Below, piece after piece: positions 34,327 to 45,062 of a stretch of DNA of 64,000 bases. Source of the DNA: Hofstenia miamia (taxonomy: Eukaryota > Xenacoelomorpha > Acoela); assembly GCA_004352715.1 (NCBI GenBank), contig SCFE01000106.1, positions 53,698 to 117,697 of the forward strand. The letters run 5' to 3'. The notes below the pieces were generated by a model. The model searched no databases. It was not told the origin of the DNA and was given only the letters and a program-made list of their open reading frames with translations. Made by a program: the position numbers and the translations under genes. Position 1 is the stretch's first letter; every line of letters begins with the position of its first letter.

Positions 34327-34754
34327 TTATTCGGAATTTATATAATCTACCTTAATAAAAGAAGACTTTACTGATGACAGATTGGGCTTCTTCCAATAAC
34401 ATATTCCTGCAGTGGGTGAAGGTTCCATTGCACGTCTATGAAGCCACATTACAAACGCAACTACATGCTTGCAGCCACCAATACCTGCAACACATCCCAA
34501 GCAGTTTGCCGACAATATTTCTCCACTTGCTAAGGAAACTATAACTCTGCAATTATATGAAATGGATGTTATTTTGTGCACTGGCACGATTTTGCTTTCA
34601 ACAATGCAGTTATCATTACAGGTTTTAACTTGGACATAGCCAATGGCTTCACCACCCTAATTTTGACGAGCCGTTCTTTGCATTTTCGTGTTGGCCACGC
34701 CAGGGAGAGAAAAAAGTTTGGCATTCGAAAAAAATTGTGCGACAGAAGTGTCAC
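34327..34754 (-). pseudogene. SWIM zinc-finger ORF of ISL2EU-like element (YqaJ part missing)
   Basis: The minus-strand reading contains CLGCVAGIGGCKHVVAFVMW, a C-x2-C-x6-C-x-H SWIM finger, followed by a CYWKKPNLSS block. In ISL2EU second genes this block precedes the YqaJ exonuclease domain. The upstream part (34754-34590) is in another frame (ERLVKIRVVKPLAMSKLKPV), so at least one frameshift is present. The reading ends at 34327 with no YqaJ domain before the end of the transposase gene, so the nuclease has been deleted. Confidence 0.7.
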
Positions 34755-34889
34755 TAACTTCTGGTAAGTTCAATGAAGACGACGGTTGGAATGACATAGA
34801 TCTAATTTACTAAAAATAAGAAGCATATAAAAATTAGAATTAATTAAATGCTAAAATTTAAACATTTAAGTCTCATTCTAGATGTCTTA

Positions 34890-36388
34890 CCCCATAAAAC
34901 ATCATAATAATTTGCAATATCTTTCTTTAAATTTAAATAAGGCATCTCAAACAAAACTTTAATTATACAGTATTTATGACATAAATGTACTGATTTTGCC
35001 AATTCTGACAAGTTTCATTTCCAAACTATTGTTTTATAATAAGGAGTAATTTATAAATACATATTTAAATATTCGTTAAGATTTAAATTACTGAACGTGC
35101 TAAATATAGAGTGGTACAGCGTGGAAATTACTAATCTGGTCCTCTGACGTCAGACCAATCAAATTTAGGTTGACTTTTTCGCACTTAATATTCAATTTTT
35201 CTCATTATATTTTAATTATTTTATTTTGGTCGCCTACTATATGCAGTTTTCTAATGATTCTGCACATCGATAGTAACACTGATCATTTTTAATTTTGGGT
35301 GAAAGTCCCCCATTCGTAAAATTTTAATTTCGTAATATACTAATTACGTTTATATATTTTCGTAAATTATTAAATTCGTTATTCCTTATTTTCGTAATTT
35401 TCAATTTCTTTTTGAATTTTTGAAAATATTTTTTAATTTAAAAAGCATCGGTCGTTGTTCAGAATTTTGAAAAATATACGTCAAGTGATCAGAAATATCA
35501 TTTATCAGAAATCGTGTAGAATCGCGGGGCGCGTCTATCAGCTCGAGTGGTACAAGGTTGCGAAGAATTACCACTGCCAAGAGCAGCCCGTACTCTAACA
35601 AAACAAATGAAGATTGGTAGTTCGCCAATTTCACTGTAGAAAAAAGCTAGCGACCAATTTACACGGCATCTTGCTGAAGCTAAATCATTAGAATCCATCC
35701 TTACCATCCAAGGTGCTAATTGTGTGTCTCAAGTTTTAAGTTCTAGCTCAATAAAACAAATTTAGCTAATTGTTCTTGTTATCTCAGCTCATGTAATAGA
35801 TAGTAATAACGTGTAATTACCACATATTTGCGTACGCCAACGGCATAATATATTTGCATAGTGTGATGTTATGTGCATGTACGATCGACCGAATTAGTAG
35901 TTCTTTTATTCCCTATGCCTGCATGTAGCCTTAAAGCGACCACAATATGGGCTTACATCTGTCAAGGAGCGAGTTATCGCCCAGGCACAGCAGAGTTCCT
36001 CCCACATTATCGCTGGATCTTAAAAGTTTATTATCATATCAATACCGAATCTAGAAAGAACAAGATTTATTTGTGACAATGATTACAATAAGTTCCCTAT
36101 TTTATACAGAAAAAGGTAAATATTTACTGTTTTTACAAAATTCACTTTTCCCTCGCAAATTAAACGAGCAATAACACGTAATCTCTAATTGAGGGGACAA
36201 TTACACTAAATTCGAAAACTAACTTCAAAGTACCGAAAATTAATAAAAATCATTAAATAAATGATGGTAATAGCACCAAATTAATTAGAGTGCCTAATAA
36301 ATAAAAATAAAATAAATAAAGGGCCCAAGTGACTCTAGAATTGTTTATCGAAATAGTTGTATAAAATTGATGGTTATCTTTATTTTAG
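34890..36388. other. No confident gene; TTCGTA-rich patch and a GC-richer island
   Basis: 35310-35400 holds an ATTCGTAAA / TTTCGTAAT repeat patch like that at 38.9-39.1 kb. 35440-35760 is GC-richer, with an open plus reading (ELPLPRAARTLTKQMKIGSS, then QFTRHLAEAKSLESILTIQG) interrupted by one stop. It could be old coding sequence; not recognised. 35870-36080 is another GC-richer island. I considered a small nuclear RNA there and could not match one. Confidence 0.4.
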
Positions 36389-38278
36389 AGACTACATAAG
36401 AGGCATTACTCTTTATTTAAAGTGTCGACTTATGAAATCTTGTTCAGGGAGAGCGTTATATGATGGTGAATTTTGTTTGAAGGTATAGCTTTTTTATCTC
36501 CTTAGAATTCATTTCAACATTACAAAGAGCCTAAAATTATTAAGTTTATTGTAGAATGAGCACAATCATGATCACGATGAATGTCACATTGAAATCAACA
36601 GACTGCGAAATACTTTAAAACGAACAGCTGAAGAGGATCCTGTGACACCTCTACGTCAAATTTTTGACGAATTCACTTGAAATTCTTTTGCGGGCAGTCT
36701 AATTTCTTTCCCCAGTGTAGAACAGGGCATGCAGAAGCGGAGAAGATTGGTAACTCTTGCATTACCGTCAACGATTGGATCTTTTTAACTAATTTGATTT
36801 AGATTCCACTTTTTTGGGAAATTCTTTATGGATTACATTAAAATTAATTCGGAATCCGCAGTAATTTCCTCGTCAAATGAATTACAAGAATGCTTCCAAA
36901 AGGGAACTGAGATGCATGTGGATGCAACATTCAAGATTTGCTCATCGCTGTTTTCCCAGTTTCTAATTTTAGCAGTGATTAATCATAATCATATGATTCC
37001 TTGTTTTTTTGTTTTGATGACCACAAAGACACGTGAGATGTATTCAGCAGTTTTCTCCTCTATAAAATCGCGTTTCACATCATTGAAGCTTAATATAATT
37101 ATCACTGACTGTGAAGTTGCAATTCAGGTATTTTTAAAATTTTTTTAGCTAATTTATTTTTAGACATCTTGTTCTGAAATATTCCGAGAAAGAGTTAACG
37201 GATGCCTCTTCCATTTTATACAGGCAGTTTTCAGGTATTCTCAAAAGCTTGGCCTTGGCATTCAAGGAGCTTACAGCAACAGCCAATACATATCGACAAT
37301 AGTGCGGTACCTTATGGCATTGCCATTACTGCCTCCCAGTGGCTTAAGTGTAATTAGGAATTCCATTGATGACAATTTCGATAGAGATATCAATTCTATG
37401 TGATATTGGAATTTTATTACTTAAATCTCATATATAGTGTAATTCAAATCCACAGTACACAAAATTTACGTTATATTGAAACGAATTATTTTTATTTGTC
37501 AGTGAAGTACTTCGCAATTCGTCATAAAACTCTTGATTTATGAAAAATAAATAGATCGAACCAATGACTCTCATCAGTAAATAATGAGTGTGATAACCCT
37601 TCAATATATTTCATGTGCGAACTAATGTTCCGATTTTTATATCAATACATCCTAATCTAGTTTAGGCTATTGAAACTAATTCAATATGTAAACGCATTTT
37701 GGTATCAAAAAATTACCCCTGAGGTATTCTCTGTATATGGCTGTCCGCGAAGGACAAATTAAAAATTGGAATCTGTAAACTCAACGCTGAAGAAACTTCA
37801 AACCTCATCCAAACGTTTGGAAATTTCTTGGTACTCTAAATAAGTACATTCTTAGTTTAGGAAACAATCCCATTCGGCTGGAAAACGGTATGCAAGTCTG
37901 TCGGCAAAGAACAATATTAATGATAGAAACATTCACTTGGCTTCCAATGACTATCAAAATAATCGTTTAACTATTGCGGAATTTTTAAATCGTCTTAGCT
38001 ATTCTGGTCTTGGACAATCAATTTCTTTATTATCCAGTTCTGTATTTGAAGATTTAGATATAGAAGTTGGAGCAATTGAAGAAATTATTACAAATGAAGA
38101 AATCACACCAGAGCAGCCTGAAGCCACCACCACTAATGGAACTATCCAAAGAAACACGTGTATTACTTACATGTGGACACACACGACTGCATTAATACAT
38201 GGTTATGACAGCAGTTTTGTTTTCCGATATGTCGCCAAACAACTTCCTATGAAAACATCAGTAAAATATTTTATCTAA
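36389..38278 (+). pseudogene. FLYWCH-MULE transposase with possible C-terminal RING-like relic
   Basis: A FLYWCH-type zinc finger is split by an intron (36389-36482 and 36554 onward): LYLKCRLMKSCSGRALYDGE, then NEHNHDHDE. A helical INRLRNTLKRTAEEDPVTPL follows. Next comes the MULE catalytic core: MHVDATFKICSSLFSQFLIL (first aspartate), NIIITDCEVAIQ (second), an intron at 37129-37163, then INGCLFHFIQ-type sequence near 37195-37250 (VNGCLFHFIQAVFRYSQKLG). Weak RTN and FLGTLNKYIL blocks are in 37760-37850. The final open block (37937-38278) ends in TCITYMWTHTTALIHGYDSS, which loosely fits a RING finger with cysteines lost. Several stops make it a pseudogene. The catalytic glutamate was not located. 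Confidence 0.65.
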
Positions 38279-38934
38279 TTAAATAGCTTTCTTATATTTT
38301 AAGCAAAGAAATTTAAGTTTTCCTAGTAATTCCATTGCAGTAACATATGCACTCTTTGTAGATAATAAATTAAAAATACATTTTAACCCACTTAGCTGCT
38401 AAAAAATACATACTATCATAAAAAAGCAAATGCAAAAATTTTAAAATCAAATAAAATTCAAATTGAAAATATCAATTATTTTGTCATTAAAAAAATAATT
38501 GACTAGGCATTAGCAGTTGTTCGGTAAAATGTTTGTCAGATCGGTATCTTTAATTTAATTTTAAAATGGTGTCAGCAAATCTCCCCGAAAACAAATTTCA
38601 ACGAAAAAATTCAAAACACATTGAAATTCACGCAATCCTTTTCAGAAAAAGTTTTCCATTTTTTTAGGCCTAAAGTTTGCAATGGCTTGCTTTCCTACTA
38701 GGTCAATAAAATAATCAAGTTGTTGGTTAGTGTTAGGGCTAGATTCTGATTAAGATTAGGGCTAGTTGTGAACGCCTAGCGAAGTCATCACCTCCATATA
38801 TGGACGAATTTTAATGTTTTCTACATTTCATATCATTTTAGTATGTAATCATTTATAGTGCATGTCTATTTTCACTGTAATAGTATTTTTCAGCGAGATT
38901 GGTTTTCGGTGAAATTTGATGGGAATATGCAACA

Positions 38935-39102
38935 AGCTCGTAAAATATATGTTCGTATTGAAAAAAATTTAAGTTCGTATTTTATAAGTTCGTAAGCATG
39001 TTAGTAAAATATAAGTTCGGATAATTAAATTTCGTATAATAGTTCGTAAATTATAAGTTCGTATTATTTAATTTAATATATTAGTTCGTAAAATATAAGT
39101 TC

Positions 39103-39110
<8 letters not shown>
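38935..39110. repeat. TTCGTA-type degenerate tandem repeat
   Basis: At least eight loosely spaced units of AAGTTCGTA(T/A) separated by AAAATAT or similar, ending in a long TA run (39103-39140). Related patches occur at 35310-35400 and, in inverted and more decayed form (ACAAACTTAAATTTTACGAA), at 42545-42680. Confidence 0.75.
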
Positions 39111-39140
<30 letters not shown>

Positions 39141-39143
39141 GCA

Positions 39144-39659
39144 CAATCGCCAATCTATCTCGCTAACAGCCAATAACTGTCGGCGAAAGGACAGTAAGAA
39201 TTACTTGTCAAATAACCACAATAAATGTTATTGCGGTTTATTTTAAAATTTAACCTTAATGTATGCTGAGTCCTTTTAGAATATCTTTATCGATCTAGCA
39301 ATAAAGCAAACCTTTCATATAGCTGTTATTTTAATTCTCGCACCATAATTTTGCTTTGCTAAACAAAATATTTCATGTCACTACATTTTTCAATCTGGAA
39401 TGCAAATAATTATTAACTATTGTGTGTAAACTATGAAATATATAGATATATATATGAAATAAAAATATTTTTAGGATATTGTGAATATTTTAATAACCAC
39501 TATATTGTTTCTAGCACATGGATGATTGCCTGAATCTATATAAACCTTTGTCCCTTTGGAACAATATCAAACAAATCCTGTATAAGGCTATTACTATGAA
39601 GAAAATTCATGTCCCTTCGACAACAGTAATTGGCTTTTAGCGAGATAGATTGGCGATTG
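39144..39659. mobile_element. MITE-like element with about 50-bp inverted ends
   Basis: The left end CAATCGCCAATCTATCTCGC (39144) matches the complement of the right end (ending 39659) for about 50 bp, continuing through AGCCAATAACTGTC and AAAGGACA with few mismatches. Length is 516 bp and no coding sequence is present. Both flanks are TA-rich, so a target duplication cannot be read. Confidence 0.75.
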
Positions 39660-39906
39660 AGTATACTACCCTATATATATATAGATACTATTGTGCTCAG
39701 ATTTATACTATGTGACCAGTTTCAATTTAAAATCATTGTCAATACAAATTTTGTGGTAATATAATTTACAATCACTACATTTAATTTTGTTAAATATGCA
39801 TACACTAAAAGATATTCAATGTGTTAATCATTCTTTATTTATTCATTAGTCTTTGTTTATTTGAGTTCTTAATAATCATGGCTTCAGAAATCTTAGTATT
39901 ATGTCG

Positions 39907-39942
39907 CATAGTATATATATATATATATATATATACATATGT

Positions 39943-39974
<32 letters not shown>

Positions 39975-39975
39975 G
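39907..39975. repeat. TA microsatellite
   Basis: Long imperfect TA run, interrupted at CATATGTATAT and AAATATAT. Confidence 0.9.
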
Positions 39976-40019
39976 ACGTTTTAAATAAGATAAAAAATGA
40001 CGTAATAATTCTTTTAATT

Positions 40020-40244
40020 TAATTTAGTATGCTAAAGAGGCGAGCTGAAACTGAAAGTTCATGTCTTAGGAAGATTTTTGATTCCTCTACTAATCAATCA
40101 AGCATTGGTGATCAAATTTCATTCATGGAAATAGAAAACTCCATGAGACAATGGCGTCGTTTGCATCTTCTGCCACAGTCAAATAAACCAGAAGAGTATT
40201 TTGCTGCTTTACAAATCCATGCTGTTGTGGTTTATTTGATGTAA
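40020..40244 (+). pseudogene. Second MULE transposase scrap (region after the FLYWCH finger)
   Basis: The open reading LKRRAETESSCLRKIFDSST then MEIENSMRQWRRLHLLPQSN resembles the segment between the FLYWCH finger and the catalytic core of MULE transposases (LKRRAxE ... R ... P, compare LKRTAEEDPVTPLRQIFDEF at 36.6 kb). No finger or catalytic part is attached. It may come from a different MULE copy, scattered by insertion of the MITE and the TA repeats. Confidence 0.45.
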
Positions 40245-40431
40245 TTTCCTAATTTAACTTGTACTAAGTGAATATATATATATTTAGATATTGGAATAAT
40301 AGCATTGGTTTTATTGAATTTATTTGAGGAGAGCTCTCTATTTTATCTATTCAGCGATGTAATCTTATCATTTCAACTAAAATTTGCTGTGTCTTTTTAC
40401 CCTATTTTTACTTTAAATCTTCCCAGACAAC

Positions 40432-41422
40432 AATTTATGAGCTAAACAACATTGTTTTGGGTTGTTATGTGGTTGTTTTATGTGTCAAAAACAATATTGT
40501 TTTAACATTGAAATGGTACCATTTCATTGGTCAAAACAATGTTGCTTCAACAATGTCAAATTAGGTTGCTTTTTGTTTGTTTTTTTTGAATTAAACAACA
40601 ATATTTTGAGGTCGTAACAACATTATTTTATGTCGTCACATGATTGTTTTAGCATTAATTTTATGTGCAATATAAAATTTTATATTGCTAAGCTGTTCAA
40701 ACATTGCTGTTTAAACAAACACTAGCCCAGCAAAGGACACACCACAAACTTTGAGATACTGTTAAGCATATTCAATACAAATATTTGTTCAAGATTTAAA
40801 TGAATGTCTTGTATATAAATGATAACAATGAGCATAAAAATCTGCCAAATTTGACAAAGTTTTAAAATTCTAAAATTAAGCACAATTTTGAAATAGTACT
40901 TTCTTAAATTGTGAAAAATCTCTTCTGTTCAATTGTAACTTATTTTATTTAACATTCAATATCAAGGTGTCCAAATATTCGTGAATAAATTATTTTGAAA
41001 ATTCACTTATCTGNNNNNNNNNNNNNNNNNNNNNNNNNNNNNNNNNNNNNNNNNNNNNNNNNNNNNNNNNNNNNNNNNNNNNNNNNNNNNNNNNNNNNNN
41101 NNNNNNNNNNNNNNNNNNNNNNNNNNNNNNNNNNNNNNNNNNNNNNNNNNNNNNNNNNNNNNNNAATAAATTATTTTGAAAATTCACTTATCTGGTATAT
41201 TATAATTTTTCACAAATTAAAAATTTCAAAAATGGTTTTGCAAATCCTTTTTATTATAAAAGGATTTAGTAACAAAACTAACAAAATGTATATTATTTGC
41301 AAACATCTGCTCACTGATTATTTATTACTAAGGTTGTTATTATGATGTTAGTGGTTGCTGCAACAACCAAAAGTATGAAACAACTATAAACAATGTAAAA
41401 ACAACCAAAATTGTTATCTGGG
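40432..41422. mobile_element. MITE-like element with CCCAGAYAACAATTT ends, containing a gap
   Basis: Left CCCAGACAACAATTT (40432) and right AAATTGTTATCTGGG (ending 41422) form a short inverted repeat. The interior is full of AACAAC / GTTGTT motifs in both directions, which gives it strong potential to fold back. A 151-N gap lies inside at 41014-41164. Confidence 0.6.
41014..41164. other. Assembly gap, 151 N, flanked by a 30-bp exact repeat
   Basis: The 30 bp before the gap (40984-41013) are repeated exactly after it (41165-41194). This suggests contig ends that overlap, or a short tandem repeat that stopped assembly. Confidence 0.9.
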
Positions 41423-41469
41423 TTGCTATTTCACATTATGCAATGATTATTCTTTGCAGGATATATTGA

Positions 41470-43830
41470 ATATATCCATCCTATTGTGTATCTTTGAGGA
41501 ACCTTGTTATGGTTCTTCATTGATTTATGCTTTGGCTTAAGTACATATAACCATTAAAAGGTAAGCTTTTTTACTTATTGAATATTGATTGGCCTTATTT
41601 TAATAGGAGCAATTAAAATATACCAAATCATATGAAACAATTGAAATTTGCAGTACTGGAATTCATATACATTTAGAGGTTTAGAGACATTCTAAATATA
41701 GAATATACATTATTGCCATATTGATTTGGTGGGATTAAAACCTGCAATCTTCCATACATGAGTACAGATGTGTTTATCTTACACCATTACACCATGAATC
41801 AGAAGGGAGAGCCTTCTTAAATGCCTCCCAGAAAAGTATTTCTGGATGGCTATCTATCTCATTATCACAATCATACACATCAAACTATTGAGTCAGGCAT
41901 TATTAAATATTTCATATTGTACCTGAAAGCTTAAAATTGGCGAACTTGTAGAATAGTGACACATGGAGCACATATAACATGTCAACAAAGTAAACACTAA
42001 TTTAGGGTCAAAAATGGTAGGAAATACAATAAAATATTCAAAAAATTGAANNNNNNNNNNNNNNNNNNNNNCTATTGAGTCAGGCATTATTAAATATTTC
42101 ATATTGTACCTGAAAGCTTAAAATTGGCGAACTTGTAGAATAGTGACACATGGAGCACATATAACATGTCAACAAAGTAAACACTAATTTAGGGTCAAAA
42201 ATGGTAGGAAATACAATAAAATATTCAAAAAATTGAAAATATAATCAATATAGACTGATAACTTGTCATAGTATTTGCAGCACACTGTATATATTTACGC
42301 AATATAGCATATAAAACCATGAATAAGTCATGTAAAAATAATTATCTTTAAGTAAAAAATTTCAATATGTAGCAGTATATTTAAGCAAATCTATAAACTT
42401 TTGACTTAAATCCCTTAAAATTATCATTTGGTAAAAAACAAACCCTTCATATATTAATTGTTTTTGTAACTCAGGTACTCTCAATTCCATTGTAAGAAGC
42501 TTAGAAATCTCCATATAGCAAGTAGCCATATTGGATTTGTATAAATTAGTGTAATTAGTAATTTTACAAACTAAAATTTTACAAACAAATATACAAACAT
42601 ATATTTACAAACTTAAATTTTACGAACAAATATATGAACTTATATTTACAAACTTAAGTTTTATGAACACAAATTCTACTAACTTATACAGCATCCCCAA
42701 TTTGCTGTGATGAGGCCTTGTTAATGATGTATTACATTATACTCTTAATTGGGGGCCTTAATAAATTCATATATTTGAATTTTGTAAATATTAATTTTAT
42801 AAATACAAATTTTGTACAGTTTTAATTTCATTGCTTCATTAAGGTAATAAGTCTTTATTATTGCTTTTAAGACTGTAGTTGTTTGTGTTTGCAAATATGA
42901 ACATTTATTTCAGGTGGATAAATTTACTTAAGTTTTGCTACCACCACTATAATTTCAACTGTTCTAACAAAACTACTTAATTTTTTCCTCTGTGGTAAGG
43001 TTTCTGGCTATTGCTGTGATTTTACATAGATGTAATTTATTTTTCCAATTTGCTTTTTTAAATTGACATACTGTGTAGTGCCATTGTGCTGTGAGTATTT
43101 ACAGCTTTATATATCAGATTGCAGAGCTTGAATTGTTCTACCATTCATTCCTTTCTAATTTCAAGACCAAAATGTTCCAAAGGAAAATTAAATTTTGCAA
43201 TTTGCAATTTTAATTATTTGAGTAATCCAATTTTGGAGACCTATTGCTTAATGATTTTTTATTATTTTAACACTATTTAGAATTTGTGCTCTATAATCAG
43301 ATATTTAATTATGGAATGAAATCAACTTGTTCTTTTTGTAAGGCAGCAAATATATACAATAAAACCTTGCACTTTATTGATCTACCTTCTGAATCATGGC
43401 ATAAGATAAACACATCTGTACACATATACAGAAGCATTGTATCTTTAACCTATAAATTCCCACATGAATTCCTGTACTGTGGATTTTAATCACAAATTTT
43501 GATTCCATATTTTCACTACATATATCCTTAGATTTGATATATCATAGATGTATATTGAATTCTTAGAATGATGTAAATGTAGGCTAGAAATAGCATTCAT
43601 CATTGTTTATAGCAAATTTGTGTTTAGATATACATGTAAATGATAGAAATAGCATTCATTTTTGTTTATAGTAAATTTTTCCTGTTAACAGTTGAATAAT
43701 TAATATTTAATAATGAAGTAGCAAAGCTTACCTTTTAATGTTGCTATGTATTTAAGTCAAAGCATACATCAATGAAGAACCATAATAAGGTTCTTCAAAG
43801 ATACACACTATGATGGATAATATAGGTGCA
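41470..43830. repeat. Pair of about 110-130-bp inverted repeats
   Basis: 41485-41590 (GTGTATCTTTGAGGAACCTT ... TTAAAAGGTAAGCTTT) is repeated in reverse complement at about 43715-43815, with few mismatches over more than 100 bp. They may be the ends of a 2.3-kb non-coding element, or two independent copies of one repeat. Confidence 0.6.
42051..42071. other. Assembly gap, 21 N, flanked by a 166-bp exact duplication
   Basis: 41885-42050 is repeated base for base at 42072-42237. The pattern is that of two contigs whose ends overlap but were not merged. Confidence 0.92.
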
Positions 43831-44070
43831 CTCAACACTGCATAATTAATAAACTTGACATAACTAGCAGATCTAAATATAAAAGTTAAAGAAGGCATGC
43901 ACTGACTAACATCATGGCATTGAATTGAATTTATATAATTAGTAAAAAAATTAAAGCATACTCCTGGAGAATTGAATTTGAAATAAATTTCTAGAAAAAG
44001 GTAAGATATATTAATATACCAAATTACAATTCTTCTACTGCAGGATTAATTAATATTGATCTCTATTTAC
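42238..44070. other. No gene seen
   Basis: AT-rich. It holds decayed inverted TTCGTA-type units (42545-42680), a tandemly repeated AGAAATAGCATTCATYNTTG unit (43577 and 43643), and the right copy of the inverted repeat. Confidence 0.5.
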
Positions 44071-44084
44071 ATAGAATTTACCTG

Positions 44085-44510
44085 AGACATCATATCATGG
44101 TGGACAAACATTTAGTAGTAGACATCTTACTACAGGCGCAGTCATATGAACTTATTGCTGAACCACCTGCTTCTGCTAACATTACCAAAATACATGTCAG
44201 GTTTGCTTTTACTTAGTCAGTCAACACTTTAAATGATATCACTAGTATCTGGACTAACATCAAAGCCAATCGTCCAAAAGAAAACAACTAGCCTCACACT
44301 TGTATATTGTCCCCTTCCAGGAAATATCACTACTAAGCAGAAAGACTATGCATAGCATAGAACAAAGTCTAACTGCTCAGGATCAAACTAATTTTAGAAA
44401 AGCTTTCTTTGAGGAACTATGAACACCAGATGTTAATGCAAAATCAGCACTTTGGTTAATCACAATATAAGTAGTAAGAGAGGCTGAGACAAGGTGGATA
44501 TTCAACATTT
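44085..44510 (+). pseudogene. Relic of LTR-element ORF3 (N-terminal part)
   Basis: Joined across stops, the plus-strand reading HHIMVDKHLVVDILLQAQSY, IHVRFAFT, NTLNDITSIWTNIKANRP, then AQDQTNFRKAFFEEL and NAKSALWLITI lines up with ORF3 at 63989-63600 on the minus strand (MHHLAVDQKLIIEVILQAQT, MHISFAFAQCEQTLTEIQTI, TQDQKNFKERLF, ACSTIWILAIY). At least four stops are present. No LTR was found next to it. It shows that ORF3 occurs in a third, older element. Confidence 0.7.
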
Positions 44511-44754
44511 GAACTTCACAGGGATGTCTGTGATGTAATCATGTACTTTGGCCATCTGTGTATCTCTGACGTCATTGGAACATATTGGTATTTGTTATAA
44601 TATTTGTTGGCAAACACATTTGCTTGCACTCTATTGTTTTAAATGTAACCAATTTTTTGAGAGGGTGAGAAATTTTCAAAAAATCCCATGAGATTAGATT
44701 TGTTTGCAGTCTATTGTTTGAAATGTAACTAATTTGTTTACTTGCTTATTTACA

Positions 44755-44990
44755 TGGCCTAATTTAGTTTACATACTTGTTTTTTTATTAACATATTTGA
44801 CATTGAAAATATCACATTAATTTAGTTTACATTGTTTAGTTTATATACTTGTTTTTTTATTAACATACATGACATTGGAAATACCACATTAATTTAGTTT
44901 AAATACTTGCTTTTTTATTAACATGCATAAATATTGGAAATACCACATTAATTTAGTTTATATGTTTACTTTACATACTTGTTTTATTCA
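44755..44990 (-). repeat. Tandem repeat related to the 71-bp unit at 6.3 kb (inverted)
   Basis: About three units, each with AATTTAGTTTAcATacTTGT and TTTTTATTAACATA, followed by GACATTGGAAATACCACATT. They are the reverse complement of the 6264-6480 array. The units are about 65-75 bp and imperfect. Confidence 0.8.
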
Positions 44991-45062
44991 GTAAAATTTA
45001 ACAACAAATGTTTGAATCAGAGAGATAATAATACTTGTTAAAAGTGTAATGTCTTATTTCAG

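Larger units (their letters stand above)
32850..34889 (+). mobile_element. ISL2EU-like DNA transposon with perfect 24-bp inverted ends
   Basis: The sequence TAAGACATCTAGAATGAGAC plus TTAA at 32850-32873 is repeated exactly in reverse complement at 34866-34889. If the outer TA on each side is the target duplication, the element proper is 32852-34887. Two convergent genes lie inside: a DDE_Tnp_4-type transposase on plus and a SWIM-finger ORF on minus. This is the layout known for ISL2EU elements, whose second protein normally joins a SWIM finger to a YqaJ nuclease. Both genes are damaged. Confidence 0.75.

Noticed and set aside
35870-36080. GC-richer island that looked as if it might be a small nuclear RNA or spliced-leader gene
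   Set aside because: No match to the U1, U2, U4 or U11 consensus was found by eye, and no Sm site plus hairpin was convincing.
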